Source of the DNA: Mesostigma viride
Lineage: Eukaryota; Streptophyta; Mesostigmatophyceae; Mesostigmatales; Mesostigmataceae
DNA length: 64,000 bases
Assembly (NCBI GenBank): GCA_009746045.1
Contig: RPFO01000256.1
Location: 766,429-830,428 of the forward strand
Direction: 5' to 3'
Shown in pieces: positions 41,760 to 52,766 of the stretch. A model generated the notes under the pieces. It saw only the letters and a program-made list of their open reading frames with translations. It was not told where the DNA came from and made no database searches. Both the position numbers and the translations under genes were made by a program. Position 1 is the stretch's first letter. The number at the start of each line of letters is the position of its first letter.

Positions 41760-44700
41760 AAGATCACTGAGCTCCCAAGAAGACCAGCATTTGATTGAAT
41801 ACAATAAGTGGAGCCCTGCCACAAATGCAGCAGTTAACAGTGGCCTTAAGGTTTCTCAATCCGCACGCGGAAGCAAGAAGCCTCCAGGGTGGGAGGGAGG
41901 GGAAAGAAACAATTGCGGATAATTGCCTGCCTAGCTTGCTTAAGGCATGGCCCGCCGACACACAAGCTGACATCATCCTAAATTAAGTAACACCAGCATG
42001 CGTCACACGCCGGCCTGAACAGTGCTGAAAACGCCACTACAAACAACGTGGCCACGCACCCCCGGGCTAGTGCGTTAACCGTACAGGTAGTTGTACAAGG
42101 TTCCCAAGTCTGACAAACAATAAACTCGCCCATCGACCCCCTTGGGCCGGCCCGAATCCACTATACAATAATTAATCACGACTCACTAAAGAAAACAAAT
42201 CAGCCAAAGATTCGTCAAACAGCCAGCCGACCCTACAGGTCCCCACCTAACCTCAGCTGGTGCAACCAAACGAATCTTTGCAAGCAAGTCGTATAAACCT
42301 ACAATTAATTTTCTCGGACCACTAATTAATAGCCACCGACCCTTATAAACAACCGGGTCATCCAAGGAAAATTCGGGCGAACAGGAAACCCTTTGTACAG
42401 ATCGAATCAGTCAGCCCATGTCGCAGACAGCCTTCCACATCAGGCCAAGGCATAGCGGCCCTATCTTTCCCGCATGCGTTAATTAAACTATATTCAGAGA
42501 AAACCGATTAAGATCACTGAGCTCCCAAGAAGACCAGCATTTGATTGAATACAATAAGTGGAGCCCTGCCACAAATGCAGCAGTTAACAGTGGCCTTAAG
42601 GTTTCTCAATCCGCACGCGGAAGCAAGAAGCCTCCACCCAATTACCCCCCCTGGCGCCAACCCCATTGCGCCGATTAAACTCATGACCACCGTGCGCGAA
42701 AGAGCGTGTCGCAACATCTTAAATGGCGACTCAGCCCGCGCTAGGCTATATTAACCCCCGCAGGGGCCCGCTGGTTCAATGCGACACAAGCCGGTGACCA
42801 CCCCAAAAGCAAGCCCCAAAAAGAGCCAGCATTTCGCAATTCCGGAACCGTCCAAAAAGGAAAGAGGTTTTACGACACCATAATAGACTGAGCCGCGCAG
42901 CAGGTGCTGAGACGAAAAGGAACGACAAAGGTCTGGCGTAGCCTCGCCTCCCTAAGACGCCCTCCCCAACTCGAGTCTCGCAATAGGGAAATTTCTAGCT
43001 TCGGAGCGCAACTCTCGCGCGGCTCCTATTGTCCCCAACTACCCCTCCTCGGCAGGGGCAGCTGGACAACTGACCTGCCGCCACAAAAAATAATTTATGA
43101 AAAAAACAGGTCGTTGCTGACAGGAACCTGGTTCAGGACCTTTTGAGTCCAGGTCACTTCCCACGCACCATCGCAAGGTGGCAAGCCTGCGATGTGACAC
43201 TAGAGCTGTTTTAGTAACTTATAAACAGCTCCGCCGAAGCTGGTCAAACCGCCGAAGTAGCGCCCCATCCTTCGCCCATGTCAAAAAGACCCGCAGCCGG
43301 GGAAAACGACATGGGGGTAAATTTAAATTTTCTTTCCGTTGCACGACCAACTATACTATGCTTGGTCGACAACTTAGCGGTTGTGCCACCATCTGCCTCG
43401 GCTACAAGACAGATGCAACCCGCGCTAGAATGTGCAATTTTGCACAGGCGGCCATTGCCGCCATTGTGAAAGAAACAATTGCGGATCATTGCCTGCCTAG
43501 CTTGCTTAAGGCATGGCCCGCCGACACACAAGCTGACATCATCCTAAATTAAGTAACACCGGCATGCGTCACACGCCGGCCTGAACAGTGCTGAAAACGC
43601 CACTACAAACAACGTGGCCACGCACCCCCAGGCTAGTGCGTTAACCGTACAGGTAGTTGTACAAGGTTCCCAAGACTGACAAACATAAAACTCGCCCATC
43701 GACCCCTTGGGCCGGTCCGAATCCACTATACAATAATTAATCACGACTCACTAAAGAAAACAAATCAGCCAAAGATTCGTAAGCAACCAGCCGACCCTAC
43801 AGGTCCCCACCTAACCTCAGCTGGTGCAACCAAACACGAATCTTTGCAAGCAAGTCGTATAAAACCTACAATTAATTTTCTCGGACCACTAATTAATAGC
43901 CACCGACCCTTATAAACAACCGGGTCATCCAAGGAAAATTCGGGCGAACAGGAAACCCTTTGTACAGATCGAATTAGTCAGCCCATGTCGCAGACAGCCT
44001 TCCACATCCAGGCCAAGGCATAGCGGCCTATCTTTCCCGCATGCGTTAATTAAACTATATTCAGAGAAAACCGATTAAGATCACTGAGCTCCCAAGAAGA
44101 CCAGCATTTGATTGAATACAATAAGTGGAGCCCTGCCACAAATGCAGCAGTTAACAGTGGCCTTAAGGTTTCTCAATCCGCACGCGGAAGCAAGAAGCCT
44201 CCACCCAATTACCCCCCCTGGCGCCAACCCCATTGCGCCGATTAAACTCATGACCACCGTGCGCGAAAGAGCGTGTCGCAACATCTTAAATGGCGACTCA
44301 GCCCGCGCTAGGCTATATTAACCCCCGCAGGGGCCCGCTGGTTCAATGCGACACAAGCCGGTGACCACCCCAAAAGCAAGCCCCAAAAAAGAGCCAGCAT
44401 TTCGCAATTCCGGAACCGTCCAAAAAGGAAAGAGGTTTTACGACACCGTAATAGACTGAGCCGCGCAGCAGGTGCTGAGACGAAAAGGAACGACAAAGGT
44501 CTGGCGTAGCCTCGCCTCCCTAAGACGCCCTCCCCAACTCGAGTCTCGCAATAGGGAAATTTCTAGCTTCGGAGCGCAACTCTCGCGCGGCTCCTATTGT
44601 CCCCAACTACCCCTCCTCGGCAGGGGCAGCTGGACAACTGACCTGCCGCCACAAAAAATAATTTATGAAAAAAACAGGTCGTTGCTGACAGGAACCTGGT

Positions 44701-45650
44701 TCAGGACCTATCGAGTCCAGGTCACTTCCCACGCACCATCGCAAGGTGGCAAGCCTGCGATGTGACAGTAAAGCTGTTTTAGTAACTTATGAACAGCTCC
44801 GCCGAGGCTGGTCAAACCGCCGCAGTAGCGCCCCATCCTTCGCCCACGTCAAAAAAGACCCGCAGCCGGGGAAAAACGACATGGGGGTAAATTTAAATTT
44901 TCTTTCCGTTGCACGACCAACTATACTATGCTTGGTCGGACAACTTAGCGGTTGTGCCACCATCTGCCTCGGCTACAAGACAGATGCAACCCGCGCTAGA
45001 ATGTGCAATTTTGCACAGGCGGCCATTGCCGCCATTGTGAAAGAAACAATTGCGGATCATTGCCTGCCTAGCTTGCTTAAGGCATGGCCCGCCGACACAC
45101 AAGCTGACATCATCCTAAATTAAGTAACACCAGCATGCGTCACACGCCGGCCTGAACAGTGCTGAAAACGCCACTACAAACAACGTGGCCACGCACCCCC
45201 AGGCTAGTGCGTTAACCGTACAGGTAGTTGTACAAGGTTCCCAAGTCTGACAAACAATAAACTCGCCCATCGACCCCCTTGGGCCGGTCCGAATCCACTA
45301 TACAATAATTAATCACGACTCACTAAAGAAAACAAATCAGCCAAAGATTCGTCAAACAGCCAGCCGACCCTACAGGTCCCCACCTAACCTCAGCTGGTGC
45401 AACCAAACGCGAATCTTTGCAAGCAAGTCGTATAACACCTACAATTAATTTTCTCGGACCACTAATTAATAGCCACCGACCCTTATAAACAACCGGGTCA
45501 TCCAAGGAAAATTCGGGCGAACAGGAAACCCTTTGTACAGATCGAATCAGTCAGCCCATGTCGCAGACAGCCTTCCACATCAAGGCCAAGGCATAGCGGC
45601 CCTATCTTTCCCGCATGCGTTAATTAAGCTATATTCAGAGAAAACCGATT
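41760..45650. mobile_element. Tandem three-copy insertion into repeat R-C
   Basis: Absent from the empty site at 38465-39121. It comprises copy 1 (41760-42509, 750 bp, internally deleted), copy 2 (42510-44076, 1567 bp) and copy 3 (44077-45650, 1574 bp), all head-to-tail. Each starts AAGATCACTGAGCTCCCAAG and ends TTCAGAGAAAACCGATT. The trinucleotide ATT precedes copy 1 and is shared by every internal and the right-hand junction. There are no terminal inverted repeats or long target duplication. ORFs inside are short (80-125 codons) with no known domain, so it looks non-autonomous. Confidence 0.85.
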
Positions 45651-45839
45651 CATCGTCCTGATCGACTCGAACACGCGGACAAGATAACGGCAGGCTCGAG
45701 CTACCGTGGTCCGGATTCTCCCGATTTAAGGCCTGCGCTGGTTGTCTCCTTGATGTTATTCCAGTGTCAGTGGGAAGAAATTCAGCTATTTGTTGCCTAT
45801 ATCAATTTCTTTGGTGTTTATGCATAATATAAGCCTTAA

Positions 45840-46399
45840 TCCTATAGTAGTATATTAATTTGGTAAGTGAACGCCATCCGACACTATCCAGGGCATTGCG
45901 GAGTACCCCCCAACCAAAAAGAAACGGAATGACTGCCCACCAATCCGTGCGAAGCGCCAAGTGAGCGAAGCGAGCGCGAGCGAAGCGAGCGCGAGCGAAG
46001 CGAGCTGCGCTGAAAGCGCACAGCGAGCGCAGCGAGCGGCGAGCGAGCGGAGCGAGCACCGTACTGTTCAGCGGGCCGCGAGCGAAGCGAGCACCGTACT
46101 GTTCAGCGGGCCGCGAGCGAAGCGAGCACCGTACTATTATGCAGCGGGCCGCGAGCAAAGCGAGCACCGTACTGTTCAGCGGGCCGCGAGCGAAGCGAGC
46201 ACCGTACTGTTCCCCTCTCCGGAGCGCAGCGAAGGGCCACATACTACGAACTGCACGTTACTCCGGAGCGAAGCGAAGGAGCACGATACCATGAACTACG
46301 CGTACAGTAGCGGGCAGCCCCTCTACAACTGCCCAAAAGGTCTCTCTACCGCCCAAAAGTGACTTTTTTTTGCTGGGCGAAGGCAGCGGGTCCCACTAG
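45840..46399 (+). mobile_element. Helitron-like non-autonomous insertion
   Basis: The 560 bp is absent at the empty site. There, CCTTAA joins directly to TTAATGATAAACC; here those parts flank the insert with no duplication. The insert begins TCCTATAGTAG, ends GTCCCACTAG, and lies between host A and host T. It has a hairpin (CGCCCA at 46350-46355 with TGGGCG at 46374-46379) 16 nt before the terminal CTAG. 5' TC, 3' CTRR, A/T target, 3' hairpin and no target duplication are the defining Helitron features. The inside is filled with GAGCGAAGC repeats and encodes nothing. Confidence 0.7.
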
Positions 46400-46672
46400 T
46401 TAATGATAAACCTAACTAGAATAAAATGTGCACTTCCATGTCCACATTGCGTGACTGTGCATATTGCATGATTTATGGGGCTTTGGCGGGTCTCTATAGT
46501 AAAGGGGTGTTTTCCCAACCCCACTAGGTACCAAACTCCGCCACAATTCATGACAACCCATAAAATAACCCAAGACATGTATAAATTGACACATAGGATG
46601 CAAAATATGCATACTTTAAGTTTGCTCACCTGGCAGACATGGCCAACTGAGCAAACTCTTGGCCACCAACTC

Positions 46673-46904
46673 ATGCAAGCTGCTGCTTTCACCTCCGGAT
46701 GAAAATGGGTCATGGCTTCTTTATAATTTGTTGGACGTGAAATACATACATTAGGATAATTCACTTCCCGTTCCAAAAAAACTGAATTTAGGTATAGCTA
46801 GTCACGCGAACTTACAGATTCAGTAATCACGCCTTGTTGTACGCGTGCAGCGCCCGGGGGATATTACTTTTTATTATGCAGACCGTCGCACGGAAACTGT
46901 AGCA
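46673..46904. other. Upstream region of the GAG-tract gene
   Basis: Sequence between the end of the R-C copy and the ATG at 46905. No other feature. Confidence 0.4.
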
Positions 46905-49035
46905 ATGGCCGCCTTAACCGTGAAGACGCCGGCCCCCGAGCTGGATCGGGCACATGTTTTTGAGTCAGAACGTTTCACGGCCGCGAGTGAAGTTGTGGGC
47001 AGGAAATTTGAGGAGGTAAGTACAGTAGGCATTTTTGCTTGTGATTCCTCGGCAGGTATCCACATAGCTCAAGGCTAGGAATGTCCGGTTGGAAGCATCG
47101 TTGCAGGTTGCGGGGTCGCTGCTGCCAACGAATAAATGGATGGTTACTTAGTTTCTTTGGTTGCAGTGCCCATGCTGACTAAGCGGTCCTGGGTTTGCTG
47201 ATCGCAGCTCTGCGTGCGCCTTCTTCTGCGTCTGTCGGGCCTTGAAACACAGGTGAAAGGCTATGAGCAGCCAAGGCAATTTGTCCAGGACTCGTCCATA
47301 GGGTTCGAGCCTATATGCCTCCATCCAACTGGGAGAGACTGGCGGTGTCCAAGTTCATGCTAGAAGAATTGAAGAGGCCCCAAGTCCTTCAGCCATGTCC
47401 TGGCAACTGTTGAGGAGATTGAGACTCCCATGGTGGAAAAAGAAGTGGCGGATGCCGAGGGAAGTGAGGAGTGGGAGGGAGAGAATGTGCAGGAGCCCAC
47501 TAAGGAGCAGAAGAAGAAGAAGAGGAAGAAGAAGAAGAGGAAGAAGGACAAGAAGAAGAACAAGAAGGAGGAGGAGGAGGAGGAGGAGGAGGAGGAGGAG
47601 GAGGAGGAGGAGGAGGAGGAGGAGGAGGAGGAGGAGGAGGAGGAGGAGGAGGAGGAGGAGGAGGAGGAGGAGGAGGAGGAGGAGGAGGAGGAGGAGGAGG
47701 AGGAGGAGGAGGAGGGAGGGGGAGGAGGAGGAGGAGGAGGAGGAGGAGGAGGAGGAGGGGGAGGAGGAGGAGGAGGAGGAGGAGGAGGAGGAGGAGGAGG
47801 AGGAGGAGGAGGAGGAGGAGGAGGAGGAGGAGGAGGAGGAGGAGGAGGAGGAGGAGGAGGAGACGCCCTATAAACAAGCGGTAAGCTCCCCTTTCTTCTG
47901 CTGCACATGTAGATTCATGTTATCTGCAAAGTTAGAGGAAGCATTGTTGGACATGCATGGGCTGTTTTCCTCTAATGTCGTTGTTGTTAACCGTGGCTGT
48001 GCTGCATGGCTGTCACATGCGTGCAGAGGAGAATGCTAGCGCGGCACGTCCGAGATAGGAGCAAGCTGTGTCTGAGGGAGATGACGGGATGGCAGGATGG
48101 CAGGAGCAGAAAGCGAAGGAGGGCGCAGCATGTTGGGGAGGCGCAGGCCCCGCCGTTCCCCGTGGTGGAGGCACGGACTTGCAGCCAACAGGCACGCTTC
48201 CTGTCACGCCGGGTGCATGGGGCAATGGGCATCGTGCAGCCAGAGGTTGCGGGACATGGCAACGGTGGGCAGATGGAGGTGCACTCATCGTGGCCGGAGG
48301 CGGCAGTTGTACCTGGACAAGGCCTGGCGGCAACTCAGGGGGCATCGTGCAGTCATGACAACAGCATACGATGCGACAGAGGCGTTGTGCCGGATGATGT
48401 ATGAACGCGCAGTGGAGTCGTTGCCCCGCTTGAAAGCTCAGTTGCGGCGGGATTTAGGTGAGTAAGCGGGCCCCTGGCTGGACTACACGGCGGCGCACGT
48501 GGCAATGGCTGCTCAGGTGGGCAGTTGTGTTGAAATATAACTTGTGGAGTGAGTGTGTGAGCTGCTTATTCGTTTGTAGTGCCCATATCAAACATGTAGA
48601 CTGCTTGGCAGTTGCATATGGGAGCATTGCTAATTTACTCATTACTGGAACATGTGGGCTATGTTTCTTGGCCATGTAGGCGTGTGCGCCAATATGGTGC
48701 AACAGCTCGTGGTTATGCCGCGCCCTGCATCAGCGGGCGGTGATGGCAGTCATGGAGGCGTGCTCGCCGGTGCCCATGTGAGTATGGGGTGCCCTCTTTG
48801 CTTTGCTTGTGCAAGTGACTAGGGTTCCAGGATATAAGGTTTGTAGCAGTAGTGAGACACGCGACTTAAACAAATTGTGTTGGGTAATGAGAGCATCATA
48901 TAGATAAATATTAGGTGTCTTCCTCCATGGGCACGCTTGCTTGCTTCCCGTAGGGGTTGATCGTGTAGAAGTCAGGAGCTTATACTGCTCCGTTGCCAGG
49001 TGCGGGACCTTCTTCTGCACAACGAAAAGACCTGA
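46905..49035 (+). CDS. Multi-exon gene with Glu-repeat tract (tentative)
   Basis: Exon 1 (46905-47015, 37 codons, phase 0) reads MAALTVKTPAPELDRAHVFE then SERFTAASEVVGRKFEE before a GTAAGTA donor. A further exon ending at 47880 (donor GTAAGCTC) encodes VEEIETPMVEKEVADAEGSE, a Lys-rich stretch and the poly-Glu/Gly tract. Another ends at 48457 (GTGAGT) with QLYLDKAWRQLRGHRAVMTT then YERAVESLPRLKAQLRRDL. A small one (48680-48777) contains LHQRAVMAVMEACSPVP. A last one (49000-49035) ends HNEKT and TGA. Frames between exons are not all reconciled, so the model is provisional. No family recognised. Confidence 0.35.
47569..47862 (+). repeat. (GAG)n trinucleotide tract, about 98 units
   Basis: Near-pure GAG/GGA repeat with two interruptions (around 47715 and 47757), preceded by AGAAGA repeats. 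On the plus strand it codes poly-Glu, then poly-Gly after the first interruption shifts the frame. The poly-Pro/Ser/Leu ORFs on the minus strand are artefacts. It lies within the tentative gene. Confidence 0.98.
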
Positions 49036-49600
49036 CTCCCTAGCCTGCTAATACTGGTATGGTCACCATGCGTGACCTGCTTTCGCTCAGCACTCTGGGG
49101 CAAGAGAAGAGGGGGGGGGGCGCTATGGGACCGGTTGCTGAAGAGCAATGCAAGCAAACAGGATGGAATGGGAGGGGAAGCCAAAGATAACAGTGGCAAG
49201 AAGTCCTGTTGAAGTGGGGTAGGCACGGAATTGGATTGGAGTGGGAGGACAGCCAGAGGGCATTGGCAACAGGATGGAAAGAATGTGTCATGGGGGGGGG
49301 GAGACCACCGTCTGGCACAGTAGGATGTGAGGTGAAGACGGCAAGAACTGGAAGTGCATGGATGGTGTGCGTGCATGAAGAGATGCGCGTTGCCGGGGAC
49401 GCTTTCACCTTTACCCTTGGCTCCTTGTTTTACTTCATGCTGTGGGAATGTGCAGCAGGGAGGCATCCGCATGCATGGAGTAACGGCTCCACTGGCGCAG
49501 CCAGGACCTTTGTGCCGCCCCAGGAGGGCCTGCCAACGGCACGGAGGCTGCCGCGGAAGCAGGCGACAGTGCAGCCGGGGGGGACGGCGGCAGGGCTAGA
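49036..49600. other. No gene recognised
   Basis: GC-rich DNA with overlapping ORFs in many frames and no recognised domain. Confidence 0.35.
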
Positions 49601-50285
49601 TGAGATGGATCGAGGCGGCGGCGGCGACGGGGGGGGCGGCGGCAGGGCCAGAGGACAGGGAGGCAGCGGTGGTGACGGGGCCGGGGACGGCGGCATGCAA
49701 GGCTAGATGAGAGGGAGGCGGCGGCGGCGACGGGGGGGGCGGCGGCAGGGCCAGATGACAGGGAGGCGGCGGTGGTGACCGGGGGGGCGGCGGCAGGGCG
49801 AGAGGAGAGTGAGGTGTTGGTGGTGAAGGACCCCGACGACGACGATGAGGAGGAGGAGGAAATCACGTTCGTGCCACGCCCGTTGCCGCAGAAGGCTGGG
49901 CAGCGGGCGGCAAGGAAGGGAGCGAAGGTGGGGAAGGCAGCAGGGCAGGCGTCGAGGAAGGGAGGGAAGGCGGGGAAGGCGGGAAAGGGAGGGAAAGCAG
50001 GCAAGGCGGCAGGGCCAGATGAGATGGAGGCGGCGGCGGTGACGGGGGGGGCGGCGGCAGGGCCAGATGACAGGGTGGCGGCGGTGGTGACCAGGGGGGC
50101 GGCGGCACTGAGGGCCAGATGACAGGAAGGCGGCGGTGGTGACCGGGGCGGCGGCTGCAGGGCTAGAGGAGATGGAGGCAGCGGTGCTGATCGACGGGGG
50201 GGGCGGCGGCAGGGCAGGTGGCGAGGAAGGGAGGGGAAGGTGAGGAAGGGAGGGAAGGTGGGGAAAGTGGCAGGGCAGGCGGCGG
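49601..50285. repeat. GC-rich minisatellite (GGCGGCGGCAGGGCCAGATG)
   Basis: Variable-length units containing GGCGGCGGCAGGGCCAGATG and GACGGGGGGGGC, interspersed with GGGAAGGCGGGGAAGG units. A short acidic stretch (VVKDPDDDDEEEEEITFV, about 49815-49870) is the only protein-like segment. Confidence 0.75.
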
Positions 50286-50550
50286 GGAAGGGACACTAGA
50301 CGAGGTAAAAACTACTCGTATAAGTATATTATACCGACTTGTATGTATACTACTCCTATACTTTAACGAGGGCATTACAACCACTCTTTACGAGTCCTAA
50401 AAATACGACTCGTTTATTTTACGGGTCGTAAAATAACTAGTAGTATGTTGGTAGTATAAAGGTAGTGCAGAGCTAGTATTATACATACGAGGTAGTAATT
50501 GACTTATATTTTTACTGCGTAGTTTTTAACTAGTATTTTTTCTGACTAGT
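50286..50550. other. AT-rich spacer
   Basis: Sharp drop in GC with many TACTA, GTATA and ACGAG motifs. Probably intron or intergenic. It ends in a plausible polypyrimidine-AG (TATTTTTTCTGACTAG at about 50534-50549). Confidence 0.5.
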
Positions 50551-51022
50551 TAACCTGCCCGGGCCCTCTGAGGCCAGGAAGGCCAATGCTAACGCCACGG
50601 CTACGTCCGAGGAGCTCAGGATGGGCACTGCTAAAAACGGTGTATCCAAGAGGGGCTCATCCAAGGGGACGGGTGTGAAGCCCGATCCGCCGACTTTGGT
50701 CGACTCAACGCCCATTGCCACCCAACGCAAGCGGTTGCACAAGAGGGCGAACATCCCCAGTGAGGATGATCGCGACAAAAAGGGATCCCGCGACGTAAGG
50801 GCGAGTGGGAGCGGCGACCGTGCGGGGGACGGCGGAGGCGACGAGAGCGACCACGACGACGAAGACGAGGGCGACCAGCACGAGGACGAGGTGCCGGACC
50901 TTATGGATTCGGACGACGAGTCGGACGAGGAGGCGGCCAAGGAGACAGAGGAGGATCTCATAGCCCAATATTGGCCGACTCCAGGCCGGCGACCAAGAAG
51001 CCCTTTACCGGGAAGGAGTTAG
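50550..51022 (+). CDS. Basic-acidic ORF, probably element accessory protein
   Basis: Open from a likely 3' splice site at 50549 to TAG at 51022; the first internal ATG is at 50624 or nearby. It is Lys/Arg-rich (ATQRKRLHKRANIPSEDDRD) followed by a strongly acidic tail (DDEDEGDQHEDEVPDLMDSD and EEAAKETEEDLIAQYWP). The ORF ends where the small inverted-repeat element at 51018 begins, exactly as in the ORF at 58327-58557. A similar layout twice argues that it is a repeated element protein. No catalytic domain. Confidence 0.4.
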
Positions 51023-51117
51023 GTTAAATAGTGCCGGAACCTTTTTGCCACCTGCGGCAACATGTCCGGAACACTATTTTGCCCGGAATAACCACTTCCC
51101 AGCACCCAAACTAACTC
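51018..51117. mobile_element. MITE related to the 58.55-kb element
   Basis: Starts GAGTTAGGTTAAATAGTGCC and ends AACTAACTC. Contains TTTTGCCCGGAATAACCACT, the reverse complement of the core of the element at 58554-58682, and shares its terminal TTAAATAGTGCCGGAACCTT. About 100 bp, non-coding. Confidence 0.6.
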
Positions 51118-51165
51118 GGCCGAAGGCCACTGCACGATGCAGAGACTCAAGGCGCTGAAGCAGCC

Positions 51166-51486
51166 ATGAAGGATTCAGATATCATGACAGACAATGTAAA
51201 ACAAGCCAAGAAGCTGCCTATCGCAGCTCTCTTTCGTGCGATTGGGGACGTAGTGCAGGTCCTGGTCGACGATAACAACAACAAACAAAGCACCAGGGGC
51301 AAGGCAGTGCAGGGGAATCTCTCCAACCCTGAAGCCCTCTCCTCCTCCTCTTCTGAGGAGGAGGGAGAGGAGGAGGAGGAGGAGGATCCCGCCGTGGCTC
51401 TTAACCCCTCAACCGTCCTCGTGCCGATTTTCGACTGCGAGTTTTTCTCATGCCTCACGTTCGGCACGAGTTTGTGCGCCCTGTAG
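51166..51486 (+). CDS. Hypothetical ORF, 106 aa
   Basis: ATG to TAG. It reads MKDSDIMTDNVKQAKKLPIA, an amphipathic middle (ALFRAIGDVVQVLVDDNNNK), then a Ser/Glu-rich tract and a hydrophobic Cys-containing end. Composition is natural; no domain. It lies between the acidic ORF and the piggyBac-associated ORFs on the same strand and may be part of the same element. Confidence 0.3.
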   Translation: MKDSDIMTDNVKQAKKLPIAALFRAIGDVVQVLVDDNNNKQSTRGKAVQGNLSNPEALSSSSSEEEGEEEEEEDPAVALNPSTVLVPIFDCEFFSCLTFGTSLCAL

Positions 51487-51705
51487 GGATTTGGCGGGAA
51501 GGTTTTGGCGGGAACCAACTAGATCACCGAAAAGATCTAGATTCACTCTATCCGTAGGACACTTGTCTGACCGCATCTGACCACCGGACCAGGGTGGAAA
51601 CCCTAGTCAAAGTCAACAGGATGCCCTGGTGCATTCAGTTTTTTTTGGTAAAAAAAATTGACAAAAACGCACGAAAATGAAAAAGGGGGGTGCGCGGACG
51701 TAGAC

Positions 51706-52125
51706 ATGGCGGACGAAATGCATGCAGATATACGCACTTTTAAGCGAAAGAAGGGCATTGTCATCGCAGTGCCTGTGGAAAATTTCGAGCCAGACTGGGC
51801 GATAGAGCAGTATGGGGAAAAACACAGCCAGGTACGTTTGCCGGGCAAGGTAGTGACAGTGAAGCCGTCCGGAGATGGTGCTCGGTGCTATTTTCCGAAC
51901 GCCAAGCTGACGTACCCATTCACCCATGAGCATATTTTCATATATTCGTGCAGCTCAGATGAGTATGAAGCTCTGGTAAAAGAATGCGCAGCCAGGAAGG
52001 TCCTTACAGCAGATTGCAGTGACGATCATAGCGAGCAGGGCCAGGATAGCGATTCTTACGCCGGCGAGGATGACGACGACAAATCTGAAGATATCGAGCT
52101 GCGCATGCCGATCAAGCGACGCTGA
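51706..52125 (+). CDS. PiggyBac-associated upstream ORF, 139 aa
   Basis: ATG (GACATGGCG) to TGA. A folded-looking domain (KGIVIAVPVENFEPDWAIEQ, VVTVKPSGDGARCYFPNAKL and HIFIYSCSSDEYEALVKECA) is followed by an acidic tail (AGEDDDDKSEDIELRMP). It directly precedes the piggyBac transposase part on the same strand and probably is its N-terminal extension or first exon. The joining splice or frame is not resolved. Confidence 0.5.
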   Translation: MADEMHADIRTFKRKKGIVIAVPVENFEPDWAIEQYGEKHSQVRLPGKVVTVKPSGDGARCYFPNAKLTYPFTHEHIFIYSCSSDEYEALVKECAARKVLTADCSDDHSEQGQDSDSYAGEDDDDKSEDIELRMPIKRR

Positions 52126-52193
52126 CCGGTGCAGCGTGCTGACGGCAACTCGAAGTAGAACCCAGCCATAAGCCACGCCCCAAAAAGGCGCCG

Positions 52194-52748
52194 TGAGACC
52201 CAGGCGACGGCCCGCGAGAGAGCGTTGACTCGGACGCTTCCGATGGCGACTGTGTTAACGTGCAAGGCGCAGAGGGTCTGTTGCCGAGCCGTGATGCTAA
52301 GCTCGACGATTCAGATTTTCCTGACGACACGCCTGCCACCGAGGAGCCATCCGACATTGTCCGGAAATACGGTTTCGGCAAGCCAGATGCGCTTCCTTTT
52401 TTCGAGACTCCGGTGCGGCCGCGCCTGACAGGTACTGCCTGCTATCAACACCTTTCCTCTGACCAGCTCAAGGTTCTCGCCACTGGGGCTGTTCCGTCCC
52501 TTTTCCGGTCCCAACGTGATGTCATGGCCAAGATTGTCAAGGAGGCCAACGACTATGCTGAGCTCAAGGGGGCTGGCAAGCCCGGCGCGCGTGAGTGGCA
52601 CCCAGTGACCATGCATGAGCTGGGTCAATTTCTGGGCGTTGTCATCAGCATGGCCCTGGGCAGGTTCTCTTCGAGGGAGGACTTCTTTTCTAGTGAGGGG
52701 ATGGGTGTGGGAAAGCCCGTCTCTTTCCAAGATGTGATGCCATATAAG
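52194..52748 (+). CDS. PiggyBac-type transposase, N-terminal part
   Basis: Open after TGA at about 52191. An acidic Ser/Asp leader includes DDTPATEEPSDIVRKYGFGK. Then comes the core N-terminus of the DDE_Tnp_1_7 (piggyBac) family: VMAKIVKEANDYAELKGAGK, EWHPVTMHELGQFLGVVISM (the W-x-x-V-T-x-x-E-L-x-x-F-L-G-x-x-I-x-M signature), and FQDVMPYK at a GTAGGGG donor. The catalytic Asp residues and the Cys-rich C-terminus do not follow; the next sequence is a minisatellite. It is therefore either an exon of a longer gene or a truncation. Confidence 0.7.
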
Positions 52749-52766
52749 GTAGGGGTTGCATGGCGC

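Noticed and set aside
41795-45123. Repeated small ORFs (63-125 codons) inside the tandem element as genes
   Set aside because: Frames differ between the three copies because of small indels, and no domain is seen; the element is treated as non-coding.
47360-47908. Poly-Pro/poly-Ser and poly-Leu ORFs on the minus strand
   Set aside because: Trinucleotide GAG tract read in reverse; no flanking coding evidence on that strand.
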